A stretch of 12,429 nt of DNA from Lentisphaerota bacterium (GCA_012514865.1 JAAYZO010000399.1:1-12429); one strand, 5' to 3'. Shown: positions 1-7,036, counted from the stretch's first letter. A program made the numbers and translations. Notes: generated by a model not told the origin, from the letters alone.

Positions 1-128
1 ATCTCCAGGCCGCAAGGGGCATAGAGGTGCAGCACCGTACCCTCCTCCGCCTCCCGTCGGCAGCCGCTGATCGCCACCACCGCCACCGCCAGGACCGCCG
101 CCCCCAGTGTCGCACGCCATGTCTGCAT
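1..128 (-). CDS. ABC-type solute-binding lipoprotein, N-terminal fragment (runs off the window)
   Basis: Only the first 42 codons are inside the window. The start is the ATG at 126-128, with a good GGGAGGTG ribosome-binding sequence just upstream. The peptide begins MQTWRATLGAAVLAVAVVAI and continues to SGC: a short charged start, a hydrophobic core and a lipobox (AISGC, Cys at residue 23), so it is a lipoprotein. After the Cys comes a short charged stretch and the strand TVLHLYAPCGLE. Such a first strand followed by a short loop is typical of periplasmic ligand-binding proteins of the molybdate/sulfate-like class; the ligand cannot be told from this fragment. It lies 114 bp downstream of the thioredoxin-like lipoprotein gene on the same strand, and the two probably share a transcript. 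Lipoprotein call: firm. SBP call: moderate, from memory of family N-termini. Confidence 0.7.
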   Translation of the reverse strand, partial: MQTWRATLGAAVLAVAVVAISGCRREAEEGTVLHLYAPCGLE

Positions 129-242
129 CGAGCACCTCCCGCGTCATCGTCGATCACGCCGTCACGGTCTTGCCGCGTGCCGGGCGCAACCGCCCGCCGG
201 CCGGCGCCACACACCCGCGTCGCCACCACCACACACCGGCCT

Positions 243-779
243 TCAGAAGCCCGCCTGACGGCGCTGCTCCGCCGTCGGCGCGCCGCCAGCCGGCGGCGCC
301 GTCAGGGCCACGCCCGCCGGCATCAGCGGCTGCAGCTCCCGCTGCAGCACGCGGTGCACATCCAGGGGGTCCATCGGGCCCTCGAGAAGGACCTTGCCCC
401 CATCGTCACCCAGATCGAAACGCGTCGAGCCCTGCACCAGCACCGCCGCACAGCGCAGCCCGTGCGCCTCGAGGCGGCCGCGGCCCTCGACGCTGTGCAT
501 GTCGAGGATCTGCACCCGCACCAGGTCCGGGAACTCCCGGGCCGCCTGCACCAGATACAGCCCAAGGACGTCCTGACAGCCATTCCGGATCGGCAGGAAC
601 GCCTCGACCGCCACCGGCGCCGTCGCCGCGCCAAGCGACGTCCCCACATACGGCGCCAGCGCCGGAGACGCCGCCGGGGCGGCCGCCTGACGGCCACAGC
701 CAAAGACCAGGCCGGCCATCAGCAAGGCAGCCCCGCAGCACCCCAGCCGCCACATGGATCGATGACGCATCGCGATCAC
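243..779 (-). CDS. Thioredoxin-like lipoprotein
   Basis: 178 residues from a GTG start at 777-779; AGGAGG lies 10 nt upstream. An in-frame ATG at 768-770 is an alternative that removes three residues. The N-terminus has Arg residues, a hydrophobic stretch and a lipobox (LVFGC, Cys28), so it should be lipid-anchored facing the periplasm. Residues about 55-148 look like a thioredoxin fold: strand APVAVEAFLPI, a single Cys at 68 (NGCQDV) where a CxxC would be, helix LGLYLVQAAREF, strand DLVRVQILDM, then HGLRCAAVLVQGSTRF with a second Cys at 110, and a final GPMDPLDVHRVLQREL helix. Without a CxxC it is unlikely to be a normal disulfide oxidoreductase; the two lone Cys could bind a metal or ligand. 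The C-terminal 30 residues are Ala/Pro-rich. It precedes the solute-binding lipoprotein gene, so an accessory role for that transporter is inferred. Confidence 0.82.
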   Translation of the reverse strand: MIAMRHRSMWRLGCCGAALLMAGLVFGCGRQAAAPAASPALAPYVGTSLGAATAPVAVEAFLPIRNGCQDVLGLYLVQAAREFPDLVRVQILDMHSVEGRGRLEAHGLRCAAVLVQGSTRFDLGDDGGKVLLEGPMDPLDVHRVLQRELQPLMPAGVALTAPPAGGAPTAEQRRQAGF

Positions 780-844
780 TGCCTCGCGCCCTCCTAAGGA
801 CCGCCGCCGATGACACCAGCCGCCAAACCGACCACTGAACCATC

Positions 845-873
845 AGTGTAGACCCGTGCCCGGACGCCGGCCA
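845..873 (-). promoter_or_regulatory. Weak candidate promoter for the thioredoxin-like lipoprotein gene
   Basis: On the minus strand TGGCCG (868-873) and TACACT (845-850) are separated by 17 nt, about 65 nt upstream of the GTG start. The -10 matches four of six consensus bases; the -35 matches only three. It is listed because spacing and distance are right, but chance is a real possibility. Confidence 0.25.
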
Positions 874-936
874 GGCGCGCCGGAGCCACCGGATGCCTGA
901 ATTCATGAAATCTTCACCCGCGGCCGAGGCAGACGC

Positions 937-1089
937 ATGCCAGAACCCCCGCGCCCGAGCTGCGGACACATTGCGCGCCGACATCGCCATCGCCCGCGAG
1001 ACCTGCGCCGCCTCGCCGACCGCGTCGCCGGCTTCCAGGTCAGCGCCCCCTTCAGACGGGTCGAACTCGCCTTCGAGGTCCTGGGCTGA
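937..1089 (+). CDS. Possible small or remnant ORF, 50 residues
   Basis: An ATG at 937-939 with GAGG 9 nt upstream opens a 50-residue frame ending in TGA (1087-1089). From about residue 21 on, nearly every codon ends in G or C and the peptide (DLRRLADRVAGF, then PFRRVELAFEVLG) alternates hydrophobic and basic residues like a folded domain end, unlike the random Arg/Pro-rich frames around it. The first 20 residues look less coding. It could be the 3' remnant of a decayed gene rather than a functional small protein. I do not recognise the family. A 6-bp hairpin lies directly after the stop. Confidence 0.25.
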   Translation: MPEPPRPSCGHIARRHRHRPRDLRRLADRVAGFQVSAPFRRVELAFEVLG

Positions 1090-1169
1090 AATGCCCGGTG
1101 CCGAGCCGGGCGAACGGGTTCGTCATGACGCTTTTAGGCGTGTACCCTCCGGAAAGTGGGGTCGTCTCT

Positions 1170-1193
1170 CGCCAAGCCGCCAAGATCGCCAAG
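1170..1193 (+). repeat. Three CGCCAAG units in near-tandem
   Basis: CGCCAAG occurs at 1170-1176, 1178-1184 and 1187-1193, a period of 8-9 nt. One frame reads VSRQAAKIAKTA, which resembles the SRKDAK-type peptide produced by a degenerate intergenic repeat seen in many environmental bacteria. That link is from memory. There is no gene attached. Confidence 0.4.
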
Positions 1194-1339
1194 ACGGCGG
1201 GAATGGAAAGAAGGGACTGCCCCGACGGAGCGGCTGCCGCCCGCCGATCGGACGCGCCGCACGTCGTCCACCCAGTCCACTACGGCCACATCCGTCTGCG
1301 CGTGCCGCCGTTCTTGCCCTGTCCCATCCGGCGGCCCCC

Positions 1340-1414
1340 TCTGCGTCGCCAGAGCGTCTGCACCGGCGGCTGTTAACCACTTGGTCGCTGGTTCGAGCCC
1401 GGAGTGCGGAGCCA
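1340..1414 (+). tRNA. tRNA-Asn(GTT)-like sequence with a degenerate D-arm
   Basis: The 75-nt span ends in an encoded CCA (1412-1414) after discriminator G1411. The acceptor stem can form seven pairs: TCTGCGT (1340-1346) with GTGCGGA (1404-1410), three of them G-U. The anticodon loop is textbook: CTGTTAA (1370-1376) with anticodon GTT at 1372-1374. Its stem 1365-1369/1377-1381 has one C-A mismatch. The variable loop has 5 nt and the T-loop is TTCGAGC (1392-1398), on a stem with one G-A mismatch. The D-arm (1347-1364) is poor: no T8, no GG at the usual 18-19, no clean 4-bp stem. An excellent terminator follows 8 nt later. It may be a divergent working tRNA, a pseudogene, or the 3' half of a tRNA copied by an integrating element and joined to unrelated 5' sequence. 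Confidence 0.5.
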
Positions 1415-1422
1415 TTCCCACC

Positions 1423-1446
1423 AAGCCCCGCAATCGCGGGGCTTTT
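1423..1446 (+). terminator. Rho-independent terminator after the tRNA-like sequence
   Basis: AAGCCCCGC (1423-1431) pairs perfectly with GCGGGGCTT (1436-1444) around the 4-nt loop AATC, and the run TTTT (1443-1446) follows on the plus strand. A 9-bp GC-rich stem with a U-tract is a textbook intrinsic terminator, and its position just behind the tRNA-like 3' end suggests the plus strand is, or was, transcribed here. Confidence 0.85.
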
Positions 1447-1980
1447 CAGTTAGCGGACCGCCAGACGCTTCCGGCCTCGCCGCAAATCCCGCACAGCCAA
1501 AGGGCTTTGCGACACCACCACCCGCCCGACAGAGAGCCGGCGACGCTCTCTCCGCCGCCTCCGGACCCGCCGCCGGGACCGTCCAAACCGGCCCCGGGAC
1601 CGTTAACCTCTCCGGTCCTCTCGGTCCGGTGAAGCCATTCGGTTAACAGACGACGGCAGAACGAATGAATGGTGGGGGGGGGCCCGACGCCCTGTGGACC
1701 CCCTTTCCGGACCCAGCGGTTAACAGCCGGCGATGAATGGACCCCACCCCCGATCATCCGTCGCCGGGAAAGCCCGCGCCCCAACCGCACCGGACGCGCC
1801 CTCCGGCTTCCAGTCGCAGGGCACTGCGCCATGGCAGGACGTTCACCACCAACGGCAGTCGGAGCCCTGCCGGAGCAGCCCCGTGTGCGTGTCTTGCCAT
1901 CACTGCCGGAGGAGTGCCGGCGGCCGGCGCCCTCAAGGCCTGCGGAACGCGGCGCAGGGGCCTCTCGTCATAGTCGCGAG
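1447..1980. other. Noncoding GC-rich stretch with GTTAAC motifs and small hairpins, 534 bp
   Basis: It lies between the terminator and the stop codon of the minus-strand 941-residue gene. GTTAAC occurs at 1602, 1642 and 1719 (and at 1372 inside the tRNA-like anticodon loop). GGTTAACAG at 1641-1649 and 1718-1726 is the exact reverse complement of CTGTTAACC in that anticodon arm, and both copies are followed by GAATGG within 25 nt. Hairpins: AGAGAGC 1531-1537 with GCTCTCT 1545-1551, and GGACCG 1597-1602 with CGGTCC 1613-1618. A 76-codon frame at 1754-1984 (minus) overlaps the big gene's stop by ATGA, but its composition looks random and I do not call it. Confidence 0.5.
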
Positions 1981-4806
1981 TCATTCCGGAAGGCGCTGCA
2001 GGAGCTGCGCCGCTTTGGCGGCGAACTCCGTACCGGGGTACCGGCGCACGACCTCCTCAAGGGGTGATCGGGCCTTTGCGTAGTCCTGCGTACTGAGGTG
2101 AATCCAGCCGATGAGGAACATGGCCTTGGGGACCTCCTCGACGCCCGGCGCCTGTTCGGTCAGCGCCTGCAGTGTGGCCAGCGCCCGCTCCTTCTGGTTC
2201 ATGCGGATGCAGCACAGCGCCTCCGTAAGCAGGCTCTTGGGGACCATCGGGCTCCGGGGGCACTCCCGGCGGAACTCCCCGAGCTGCGTCACGGCCATCT
2301 CGTCCACCCCGCGGCGGTACCAGTAGAGGGCCGTGTAGAACAGGGCAAGCTCGCGGTTCGGGTGCTCAGCGGGGAACTCCCGGAGCACCGCGGCTGTGAC
2401 CTTGGCGTGGTCGTCGCCAAGGTCGCCCGCGTAGGCATCGGCAGCAATCTGGATGACGCTGAAGCCGGACTGGGGCGAGAGCGTGAACTCACGCAGCAGC
2501 TCCCGGCACTGGCCCTGGGCTTCGACGTATTTCCCCTCGGCGATCAGATCCCGTACAGCCTGGCACCGGGGCCGCAACAGCAGCGCGTCAAGGGCCGCCT
2601 GGCGCTGCGCCGCCCCTGAACTCGCCGGGTCAGCCGGGGATGGAAGCGCGATCCCCAGGTCTGGGTGACCATCAGGCGTGCAGGCAACCACGACCGCCTC
2701 GAGCGTCCCGACTCCCGCGGCGGGGTTCTCCGGGACCGCGACAGCCGCTGCCGCCGCCGGCCGCGGCGCGCTGGCGACGGCCAGCGGCTCAGGGCTGCCG
2801 GCGGCCTGGTCTTCTGCGGTTCGATCCGGCACGGGGACCGGGTCGGGCTGCCGCCCGGCAGCGCCCCCGTCGCCGCGGGAAGGCGTTGCGCTGATCGCCA
2901 CCGCTCCTCCTGCGCCCTCGGGCATTCGCCGATCCAGCGTGATAGGTGAGCGTGGCAGTGCTGCCGCGGCAGCAGCCGGCGCCTGAGTCGGGCCGGCCCT
3001 GCGACCGAAGCGGATGGGGTCAGGCACCGCCTCCAGACGTGAGCCGATGCCGGTAAGCCGAATGCCTCCGGCAGCCACCGCGGCGGCAGGCCCGCCGCCC
3101 GGTCCCCCGGCTCCGGCGGCCTGCGCGCGGTCGGATGCTCCCTCGTGACGTGCCGGCGTGTAGGTCACCTCGACGGGGCTCACCGGCAGATCCGGGTGCC
3201 CTGCCGTTCGCGCCGCGCCCGTGCCCGCCATGGCCTCGCGCCACGCCTTCAGCCCCGCGTCCGCCAGGGCCACCACCCGGTCGCCGGGGTAGAGGGCGCA
3301 GGCATCCTGGATGATCTCTCGGGCCTGGGTAAGGCCGCCGTCCCGCGCCCGAACGCACCCCAGCGCCCGCGCCATAGCCCGCTCGGCAAGGACGGGGGAG
3401 TCGGACTCCGCGGCCAGCCGCAGGAAGAACGGGAGGCTCTCGGCAATGAGGTCCGGCTGGGCGGCCAGCCGACGGTCGACCGCCTTCAGGACCGCCAGGC
3501 GCACGGCCTCGGTCTCCGTGCGGTCGAAGGCGAGGTCCTGAATCTCGTCAAGCGTTCCCTCGTCGAGCACCGCCTGGACCGACGGGTAGTGAACCCCGGC
3601 CTCCCACGTACTGCTTCCCTTCGCCAGGCGAACGACGGCCCGATGCGCCTTCAGGTCGTCCATCATGGGATCGCCTTGCGGCACGGGCTGGGCGTAGACG
3701 CGGCACTCGGGGTGGTAGACCGCCATCTCGATGTGCCGAGGCGCCCCCGGCAGTACCGGAGTCTGCCACACCCCCGCGTCCGTGGTGATGACACTGCACT
3801 GCTTCTGGACGCGCAGGCCCGGCAGCACATCGACGGTGAGGGCCAGGCGCACCACCGCGTCCGCGACGGGCTGCCCGCTGCGCGTCATGACCGTCCCTCC
3901 AAACGTCACGCCGGGCATGAGCGGAATCGTCATCGTGTCCTGCCGTGTGACACCGATCTGTCCGATCTCGACGGGGACGTAGAGCCCCTCCTCATGTTCC
4001 ACGCGCAGCATGTGCAGCCCGGTATCGTTTCCGATGGGGGCCACGCGGGCGAGGCCCTGGGCGTCCGTATCGGCGGCCCGCGCGACGTTGAGGCGCTCGG
4101 CGTCGATGACCACGGTGGCCCTGGGGACCGGCCTGCCCGCGTCGTCAACGACCCTGACGGTCACCGCACCCGGCGCAGTCACGGCCGGCAGCGGTGCCGC
4201 ATCCTCAGCGGCCAGAAAGACAATCGACTCGACCTGGAGCGTCGCCGGCGCGTCCACGTAGCGGTCAACGATAAGCGCCACGGCCAGGCCGCGAACAGGC
4301 CCTGCCAGGTCCAGACGGCGCAGGTCTTTGCGCACCTCGTGCAGTTCGCCGTCCGGCGTCACGTCGCTGTGGGCGATCAGCGTCCTCATCCGGCGTCCCC
4401 GCGCGGTGCACTCGGTAACCGCCATGAGGTATTCCTCACTGCCGGGATTCGTGTTCACGGCCCGGTATCGGACCGCTATGACCGGGTAATGCTGCCAGTC
4501 GACAGGCAGGTCGAGATCGTGGTACCAGACGTGCCGCCTGTCGGCGGCGTGAACGGCGAAGCCGGTTCGGGCGCGGCCCTGGTCCAGGGCTGCGATCATC
4601 GTTCCGAAGTCCTCGATGATCCAATGAGGCTTCGGCTGCCAGGCGATGCAGCCGCTCAGCGCGATGCCCTTCTCCGGGGGGAGTTCCCATGGACTGATCT
4701 CGTCACCGGCCGGCTCCCGGCCCGGCGCCCACACACCGGCGACCATGGCCAGCAGTGCGGCGAACCGCCGCACCACAAGACTGATCTGCGCTGACCGAGT
4801 CCCCAT
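1981..4806 (-). CDS. Large exported multi-domain protein (beta-sandwich, Ala/Pro linker, C-terminal TPRs)
   Basis: 941 residues from the ATG at 4804-4806, chosen over an in-frame start 282 bp upstream because it is followed by a signal peptide (charged start, then FAALLAMVAGVWA), preceded by AGGAGGGAGGG 7 nt away, and lies downstream of a good promoter at 4922-4950. Residues about 38-200 look like a carbohydrate-binding-type beta-sandwich (HVWYHDLDLPVDWQHYPVIAV, later LQVESIVFL). Residues about 214-285 and 299-372 look like two carboxypeptidase-regulatory-like Ig modules (VTVRVVDDAGRPVPRATVVI; GTVMTRSGQPVADAVVRL). Residues 405-525 are helical. Residues 526-735 are a low-complexity Ala/Pro/Gly linker. 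Residues 738-941 hold TPR-like helix pairs ending YAKARSPLEEVVRRYPGTEF. No catalytic motif is visible; a periplasmic scaffold or sugar-binding role is inferred. I do not recognise the whole architecture. Confidence 0.85.
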   Translation of the reverse strand: MGTRSAQISLVVRRFAALLAMVAGVWAPGREPAGDEISPWELPPEKGIALSGCIAWQPKPHWIIEDFGTMIAALDQGRARTGFAVHAADRRHVWYHDLDLPVDWQHYPVIAVRYRAVNTNPGSEEYLMAVTECTARGRRMRTLIAHSDVTPDGELHEVRKDLRRLDLAGPVRGLAVALIVDRYVDAPATLQVESIVFLAAEDAAPLPAVTAPGAVTVRVVDDAGRPVPRATVVIDAERLNVARAADTDAQGLARVAPIGNDTGLHMLRVEHEEGLYVPVEIGQIGVTRQDTMTIPLMPGVTFGGTVMTRSGQPVADAVVRLALTVDVLPGLRVQKQCSVITTDAGVWQTPVLPGAPRHIEMAVYHPECRVYAQPVPQGDPMMDDLKAHRAVVRLAKGSSTWEAGVHYPSVQAVLDEGTLDEIQDLAFDRTETEAVRLAVLKAVDRRLAAQPDLIAESLPFFLRLAAESDSPVLAERAMARALGCVRARDGGLTQAREIIQDACALYPGDRVVALADAGLKAWREAMAGTGAARTAGHPDLPVSPVEVTYTPARHEGASDRAQAAGAGGPGGGPAAAVAAGGIRLTGIGSRLEAVPDPIRFGRRAGPTQAPAAAAAALPRSPITLDRRMPEGAGGAVAISATPSRGDGGAAGRQPDPVPVPDRTAEDQAAGSPEPLAVASAPRPAAAAAVAVPENPAAGVGTLEAVVVACTPDGHPDLGIALPSPADPASSGAAQRQAALDALLLRPRCQAVRDLIAEGKYVEAQGQCRELLREFTLSPQSGFSVIQIAADAYAGDLGDDHAKVTAAVLREFPAEHPNRELALFYTALYWYRRGVDEMAVTQLGEFRRECPRSPMVPKSLLTEALCCIRMNQKERALATLQALTEQAPGVEEVPKAMFLIGWIHLSTQDYAKARSPLEEVVRRYPGTEFAAKAAQLLQRLPE

Positions 4807-4813
4807 CCGAGTG

Positions 4814-4824
4814 CCCTCCCTCCT
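4814..4824 (-). promoter_or_regulatory. Ribosome-binding site fixing the start at 4806
   Basis: AGGAGGGAGGG on the minus strand ends 7 nt before the ATG at 4804-4806. It decides the start against an open frame running 94 codons further upstream. Confidence 0.75.
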
Positions 4825-4921
4825 GCACACATCCGAACCGGGCTGCCCTCGCGACTCTCCCGCGGCCGGGCTTTCGACGCCCCCGCCCCGCCGCAACGGT
4901 CCGCAACACACGGCCCATCTG

Positions 4922-4950
4922 AAAGTACCGTCAATAGCCTGGACAGTCAA
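4922..4950 (-). promoter_or_regulatory. Candidate sigma70-type promoter for the 941-residue gene
   Basis: On the minus strand TTGACT (4945-4950) and TACTTT (4922-4927) are exactly 17 nt apart; the -35 matches five and the -10 four of six consensus bases. It sits in one of the few AT-richer patches of the region, giving a leader of about 110 nt to the ATG at 4806. Its position downstream of the 5088 alternative start argues for the shorter gene model. Confidence 0.6.
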
Positions 4951-5201
4951 GAGGCGAACGCCACGGGCGGCTCCAAGGTCTGATTCGGGCACTCCTTCAG
5001 CGCCCGCGGGGCGCTTGGCGGCCACGATCATGTCACCATGGAAATCGCGGTCGATTTCCGCAGGAGGATGCAGCGGCGGCCTTTCCACGGTTCCGGCCGT
5101 CGGCCTGCTCCCGGGACTGGGGCCCGCGGGGATCCCGAGACAGGCCTGGCGACCGTCCGGCCACAGGCCGCCGGGAGGCCCTGGGCATGTGACGCGGGCA
5201 G

Positions 5202-5230
5202 TTGCCGGCGCGCGGGCGCGACTCTATGGT
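5202..5230 (+). promoter_or_regulatory. Candidate promoter for the sulfatase-family gene
   Basis: TTGCCG (5202-5207) and TATGGT (5225-5230) are 17 nt apart on the plus strand, about 165 nt upstream of the ATG at 5396. Each box matches four of six consensus bases. Moderate support only. Confidence 0.4.
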
Positions 5231-5381
5231 ACCGGACACGGGCCTGCGGATGCGGTGCCCGCGTCGGCACCTGGAAATCGGCCCAAGGCACTGAACCGGG
5301 ATGACCGGCCCGCCGTGACCGGGGGCAGTCCGCCCGGCGCCGGCGTGGCGGTGCGTGCTGCCGCGCCGGCGCCCGTACGCC

Positions 5382-5388
5382 GGAGGAG
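5382..5388 (+). promoter_or_regulatory. Ribosome-binding site fixing the start at 5396
   Basis: GGAGGAG ends 7 nt before the ATG at 5396-5398. It selects this start over an open frame extending 250 codons upstream, most of it antisense to the neighbouring gene or in the intergenic region. Confidence 0.8.
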
Positions 5389-5395
5389 ATCCCGT

Positions 5396-6826
5396 ATGGC
5401 GTTCCATACTCAGGTCGCGGTCCCGCACCTGCTGGCCATAGCCATCACCGGCGCGGTGCTCTGCGCCGCCGGGCCGGCACTGGCCGCGGAGGCGAAGCCG
5501 AACATCCTCTTCGTCATGATCGACACGCTGCGGGCCGATCACGTCGGCTGCTACGGTTACCCCAGGCCGACAACGCCGAACCTCGACCGGCTCGCCGCCG
5601 TCGGGGTGCGGTTCGAGCAGATGGTCGCGGCATCAAGCTGGACGACGCCGAGTGTCATGAGCATGTTCACCTCCCTGCCGCCCGGCCTGCACGGGGTCAC
5701 CGGTCCCGGCCGGGCTCTGCTCGACAACACGACCACGCTGGCCGCCGAACTCGGCAGGGCCGGGTACCAGACCATCGGATTCACCTCCAATCCCTGCACC
5801 CACTCGAGGTTCGGCTACGGACGCGGTTTCGACCTCTACGATGACTTCACGGTCATGCTCTCGAGCGACCTCAACCTGTTTGAAGAGTTCGATCACGAAA
5901 AGGGCATCCTGAACACCGCAACCAGCCCCGCGGTCAACCGCCTGGCACTCGACTGGCTCGAGCAGAAGCGTGACCCGGACCGGCCGTTCCTTCTCTACCT
6001 TCTCTACTTCGATCCCCATGCGGACTATGCCCCGCCTTCGCCCTATGACCGCATGTTCGATCCCGACTACGAAGGGACTGAGGATGGACGCGGCATGGCC
6101 GAGCGGTCCGCCGGCGGCAGGCCGCCGCCTCTCGAGCGGGACCGTGACCACGTCCGCGCTCTCTATGACGGGGACATTCGTTTCACCGACGACCACCTGG
6201 GCGTGGTCCTGGAGAAGATGGCGACACTCGGCCTCATCGAGAACACACTCATCGTCGTGGTCTCGGACCACGGCGAGGAGTTCTGGGAGCACGGCGGAAC
6301 TCTCCACGGACATACGCTCTACGAGGAGCTGGTCCGCGTGGTGTGCGTCCTGAGCTGGCCGGGCAGGCTCAGGCCCGGCACAGTGTTCCCGCAGCAGGTC
6401 AGCCACATCGACCTCATGCCGTCGATCCTCGATGCCGCCGGACTGCCCATCCCGAAGCAGTGCCGCGGGGAGTCATTCATGCCCTGCCTCGCCTCGCCGG
6501 AGAAGGTCTTTCCGCGTCAGGACTGCTTCATGGAGACCGAGACCCGCAATGTGCATCTCGCGGCGATCCGGTCTGCCGGTGCCAAAGTGGTCATGGACCT
6601 GAAGACCGGACAGACGCGGGGCTACCTCCTGCGTGAGGACCCGGGGGAGACCGCCGGAGCGGACTGCGCCGCGGCAGCATGGTGCCGCAAGCCGGCGGCG
6701 CGGCTCGACAGATGGTGGCAGGGGCTCCTCCGCGAGAAGGCAGCCCAGCCCGGGCCCGGCCTGGTCCCCGCCGAGATCGACCCGCGCCTGAAGAAGCAGC
6801 TCAAGGCGCTGGGATACCTGCACTGA
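5396..6826 (+). CDS. Exported sulfatase-superfamily hydrolase with Thr at the nucleophile position
   Basis: 476 residues. Signal peptide at 1-31 (LLAIAITGAVLCAAGPALAA). The mature part opens with the sulfatase/alkaline-phosphatase-fold metal motif PNILFVMIDTLRADHVGCYG (Asp43), then TTPNLDRLA. The nucleophile region is SSWTTPSVMSMFTSLPPGLHG: aligned to the classical C-x-P-S-R signature it reads T83-T-P-S-V87, so both the formylglycine-forming Cys and the Arg are missing. Further metal and substrate residues are visible: FDPHADY (Asp206, His208), VVVSDHGEEFWEHGG (Asp291, His292) and HGHTLYEE (His304). The C-terminus ends LKKQLKALGYL, common in this subgroup. The family cleaves sulfate or phosphate esters or transfers phospho-groups; with Thr as likely nucleophile, a phosphoester or phosphonate-type substrate is as likely as a sulfate ester. 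Located in periplasm or outside. The TGA stop falls inside the 5' edge of repeat copy A. The cap-region stretch 225-250 is charged and variable. Confidence 0.93.
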   Translation: MAFHTQVAVPHLLAIAITGAVLCAAGPALAAEAKPNILFVMIDTLRADHVGCYGYPRPTTPNLDRLAAVGVRFEQMVAASSWTTPSVMSMFTSLPPGLHGVTGPGRALLDNTTTLAAELGRAGYQTIGFTSNPCTHSRFGYGRGFDLYDDFTVMLSSDLNLFEEFDHEKGILNTATSPAVNRLALDWLEQKRDPDRPFLLYLLYFDPHADYAPPSPYDRMFDPDYEGTEDGRGMAERSAGGRPPPLERDRDHVRALYDGDIRFTDDHLGVVLEKMATLGLIENTLIVVVSDHGEEFWEHGGTLHGHTLYEELVRVVCVLSWPGRLRPGTVFPQQVSHIDLMPSILDAAGLPIPKQCRGESFMPCLASPEKVFPRQDCFMETETRNVHLAAIRSAGAKVVMDLKTGQTRGYLLREDPGETAGADCAAAAWCRKPAARLDRWWQGLLREKAAQPGPGLVPAEIDPRLKKQLKALGYLH

Positions 6827-6946
6827 GGGAGGCCGGGGCCTGCCCCCCGCGCTTCGCGCTTTGCAGCCCCTCCTTCAGAGGGTCGCTCGGGGTCTCGCTC
6901 TGCATCCCCGGCCGGGGCGACTCGTCTCCCCGGGCCCCTCGTTCCT

Positions 6947-7021
6947 GGCGCGAAGGCCGCGGCACGCCACCGCCCCATTCGCAGCGCAGTCGCACACTGA
7001 CGGTGCCGCGGTCTTCGCGCC
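6947..7021 (+). other. Long stem-loop of repeat A (18-bp stem, 39-nt loop)
   Basis: GGCGCGAAGGCCGCGGCA (6947-6964) pairs with TGCCGCGGTCTTCGCGCC (7004-7021) over 18 bp with a single G-U (6956/7012). Copy B has A-U at that pair, so the difference keeps the helix. There is no U-tract, so it is not a standard intrinsic terminator, though as RNA it would be very stable. Confidence 0.8.
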
Positions 7022-7036
7022 GCAGGAATGGGAGGT

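Larger units (their letters stand above)
780..1339. other. Largely noncoding stretch, 560 bp
   Basis: No ORF here looks like a normal gene. The long open frames are Arg/Pro/Ala-rich and open only because stop codons are rare in GC-rich DNA. It holds the upstream region of the thioredoxin-like gene, one possible small ORF (937-1089), a 6-bp hairpin just after it (GCCCGG 1093-1098 with CCGGGC 1106-1111, no U-tract), and three closely spaced CGCCAAG units (1170-1193). The rest, to the tRNA-like sequence at 1340, shows nothing I can name. Confidence 0.6.
4807..5395. other. Divergent intergenic region, 589 bp
   Basis: It separates the minus-strand 941-residue gene from the plus-strand sulfatase-family gene. 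Open frames cross it on both strands but are Arg/Pro/Gly-rich with no recognisable features, and the upstream extensions of both genes run through it. It contains one candidate promoter for each direction (4922-4950 minus, 5202-5230 plus) and both ribosome-binding sites. I see no small gene in it. Confidence 0.6.

Noticed and set aside
406..990. 194-codon minus-strand frame overlapping the thioredoxin-like gene
   Set aside because: Frame-shifted shadow of the real gene (Gly/Arg/Ala-rich, no signal peptide).
1700..1745. Second tRNA-Asn on the minus strand around the GTTAAC at 1719
   Set aside because: The anticodon-arm resemblance does not extend to a T-loop or acceptor stem.
1754..1984. 76-codon minus-strand frame overlapping the 941-residue gene stop by ATGA
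   Set aside because: The overlap looks operon-like, but the peptide has random Arg/Ala/Pro-rich composition and no recognisable feature.
3145..4794. 549-codon open frame on the plus strand opposite the 941-residue gene
   Set aside because: It is an antisense shadow: Arg/His-rich, no domain motifs, no ribosome-binding site, while the minus strand shows signal peptide, Ig-like modules and TPRs.
4807..5088. N-terminal extension of the 941-residue gene to 5088
   Set aside because: The extension crosses the promoter at 4922-4950, has no domain content, and a signal peptide with a good ribosome-binding site follows the 4806 start.
4646..5395. 250-codon N-terminal extension of the sulfatase-family gene
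   Set aside because: The first part is antisense to the 941-residue gene, and the signal peptide and GGAGGAG site place the start at 5396.
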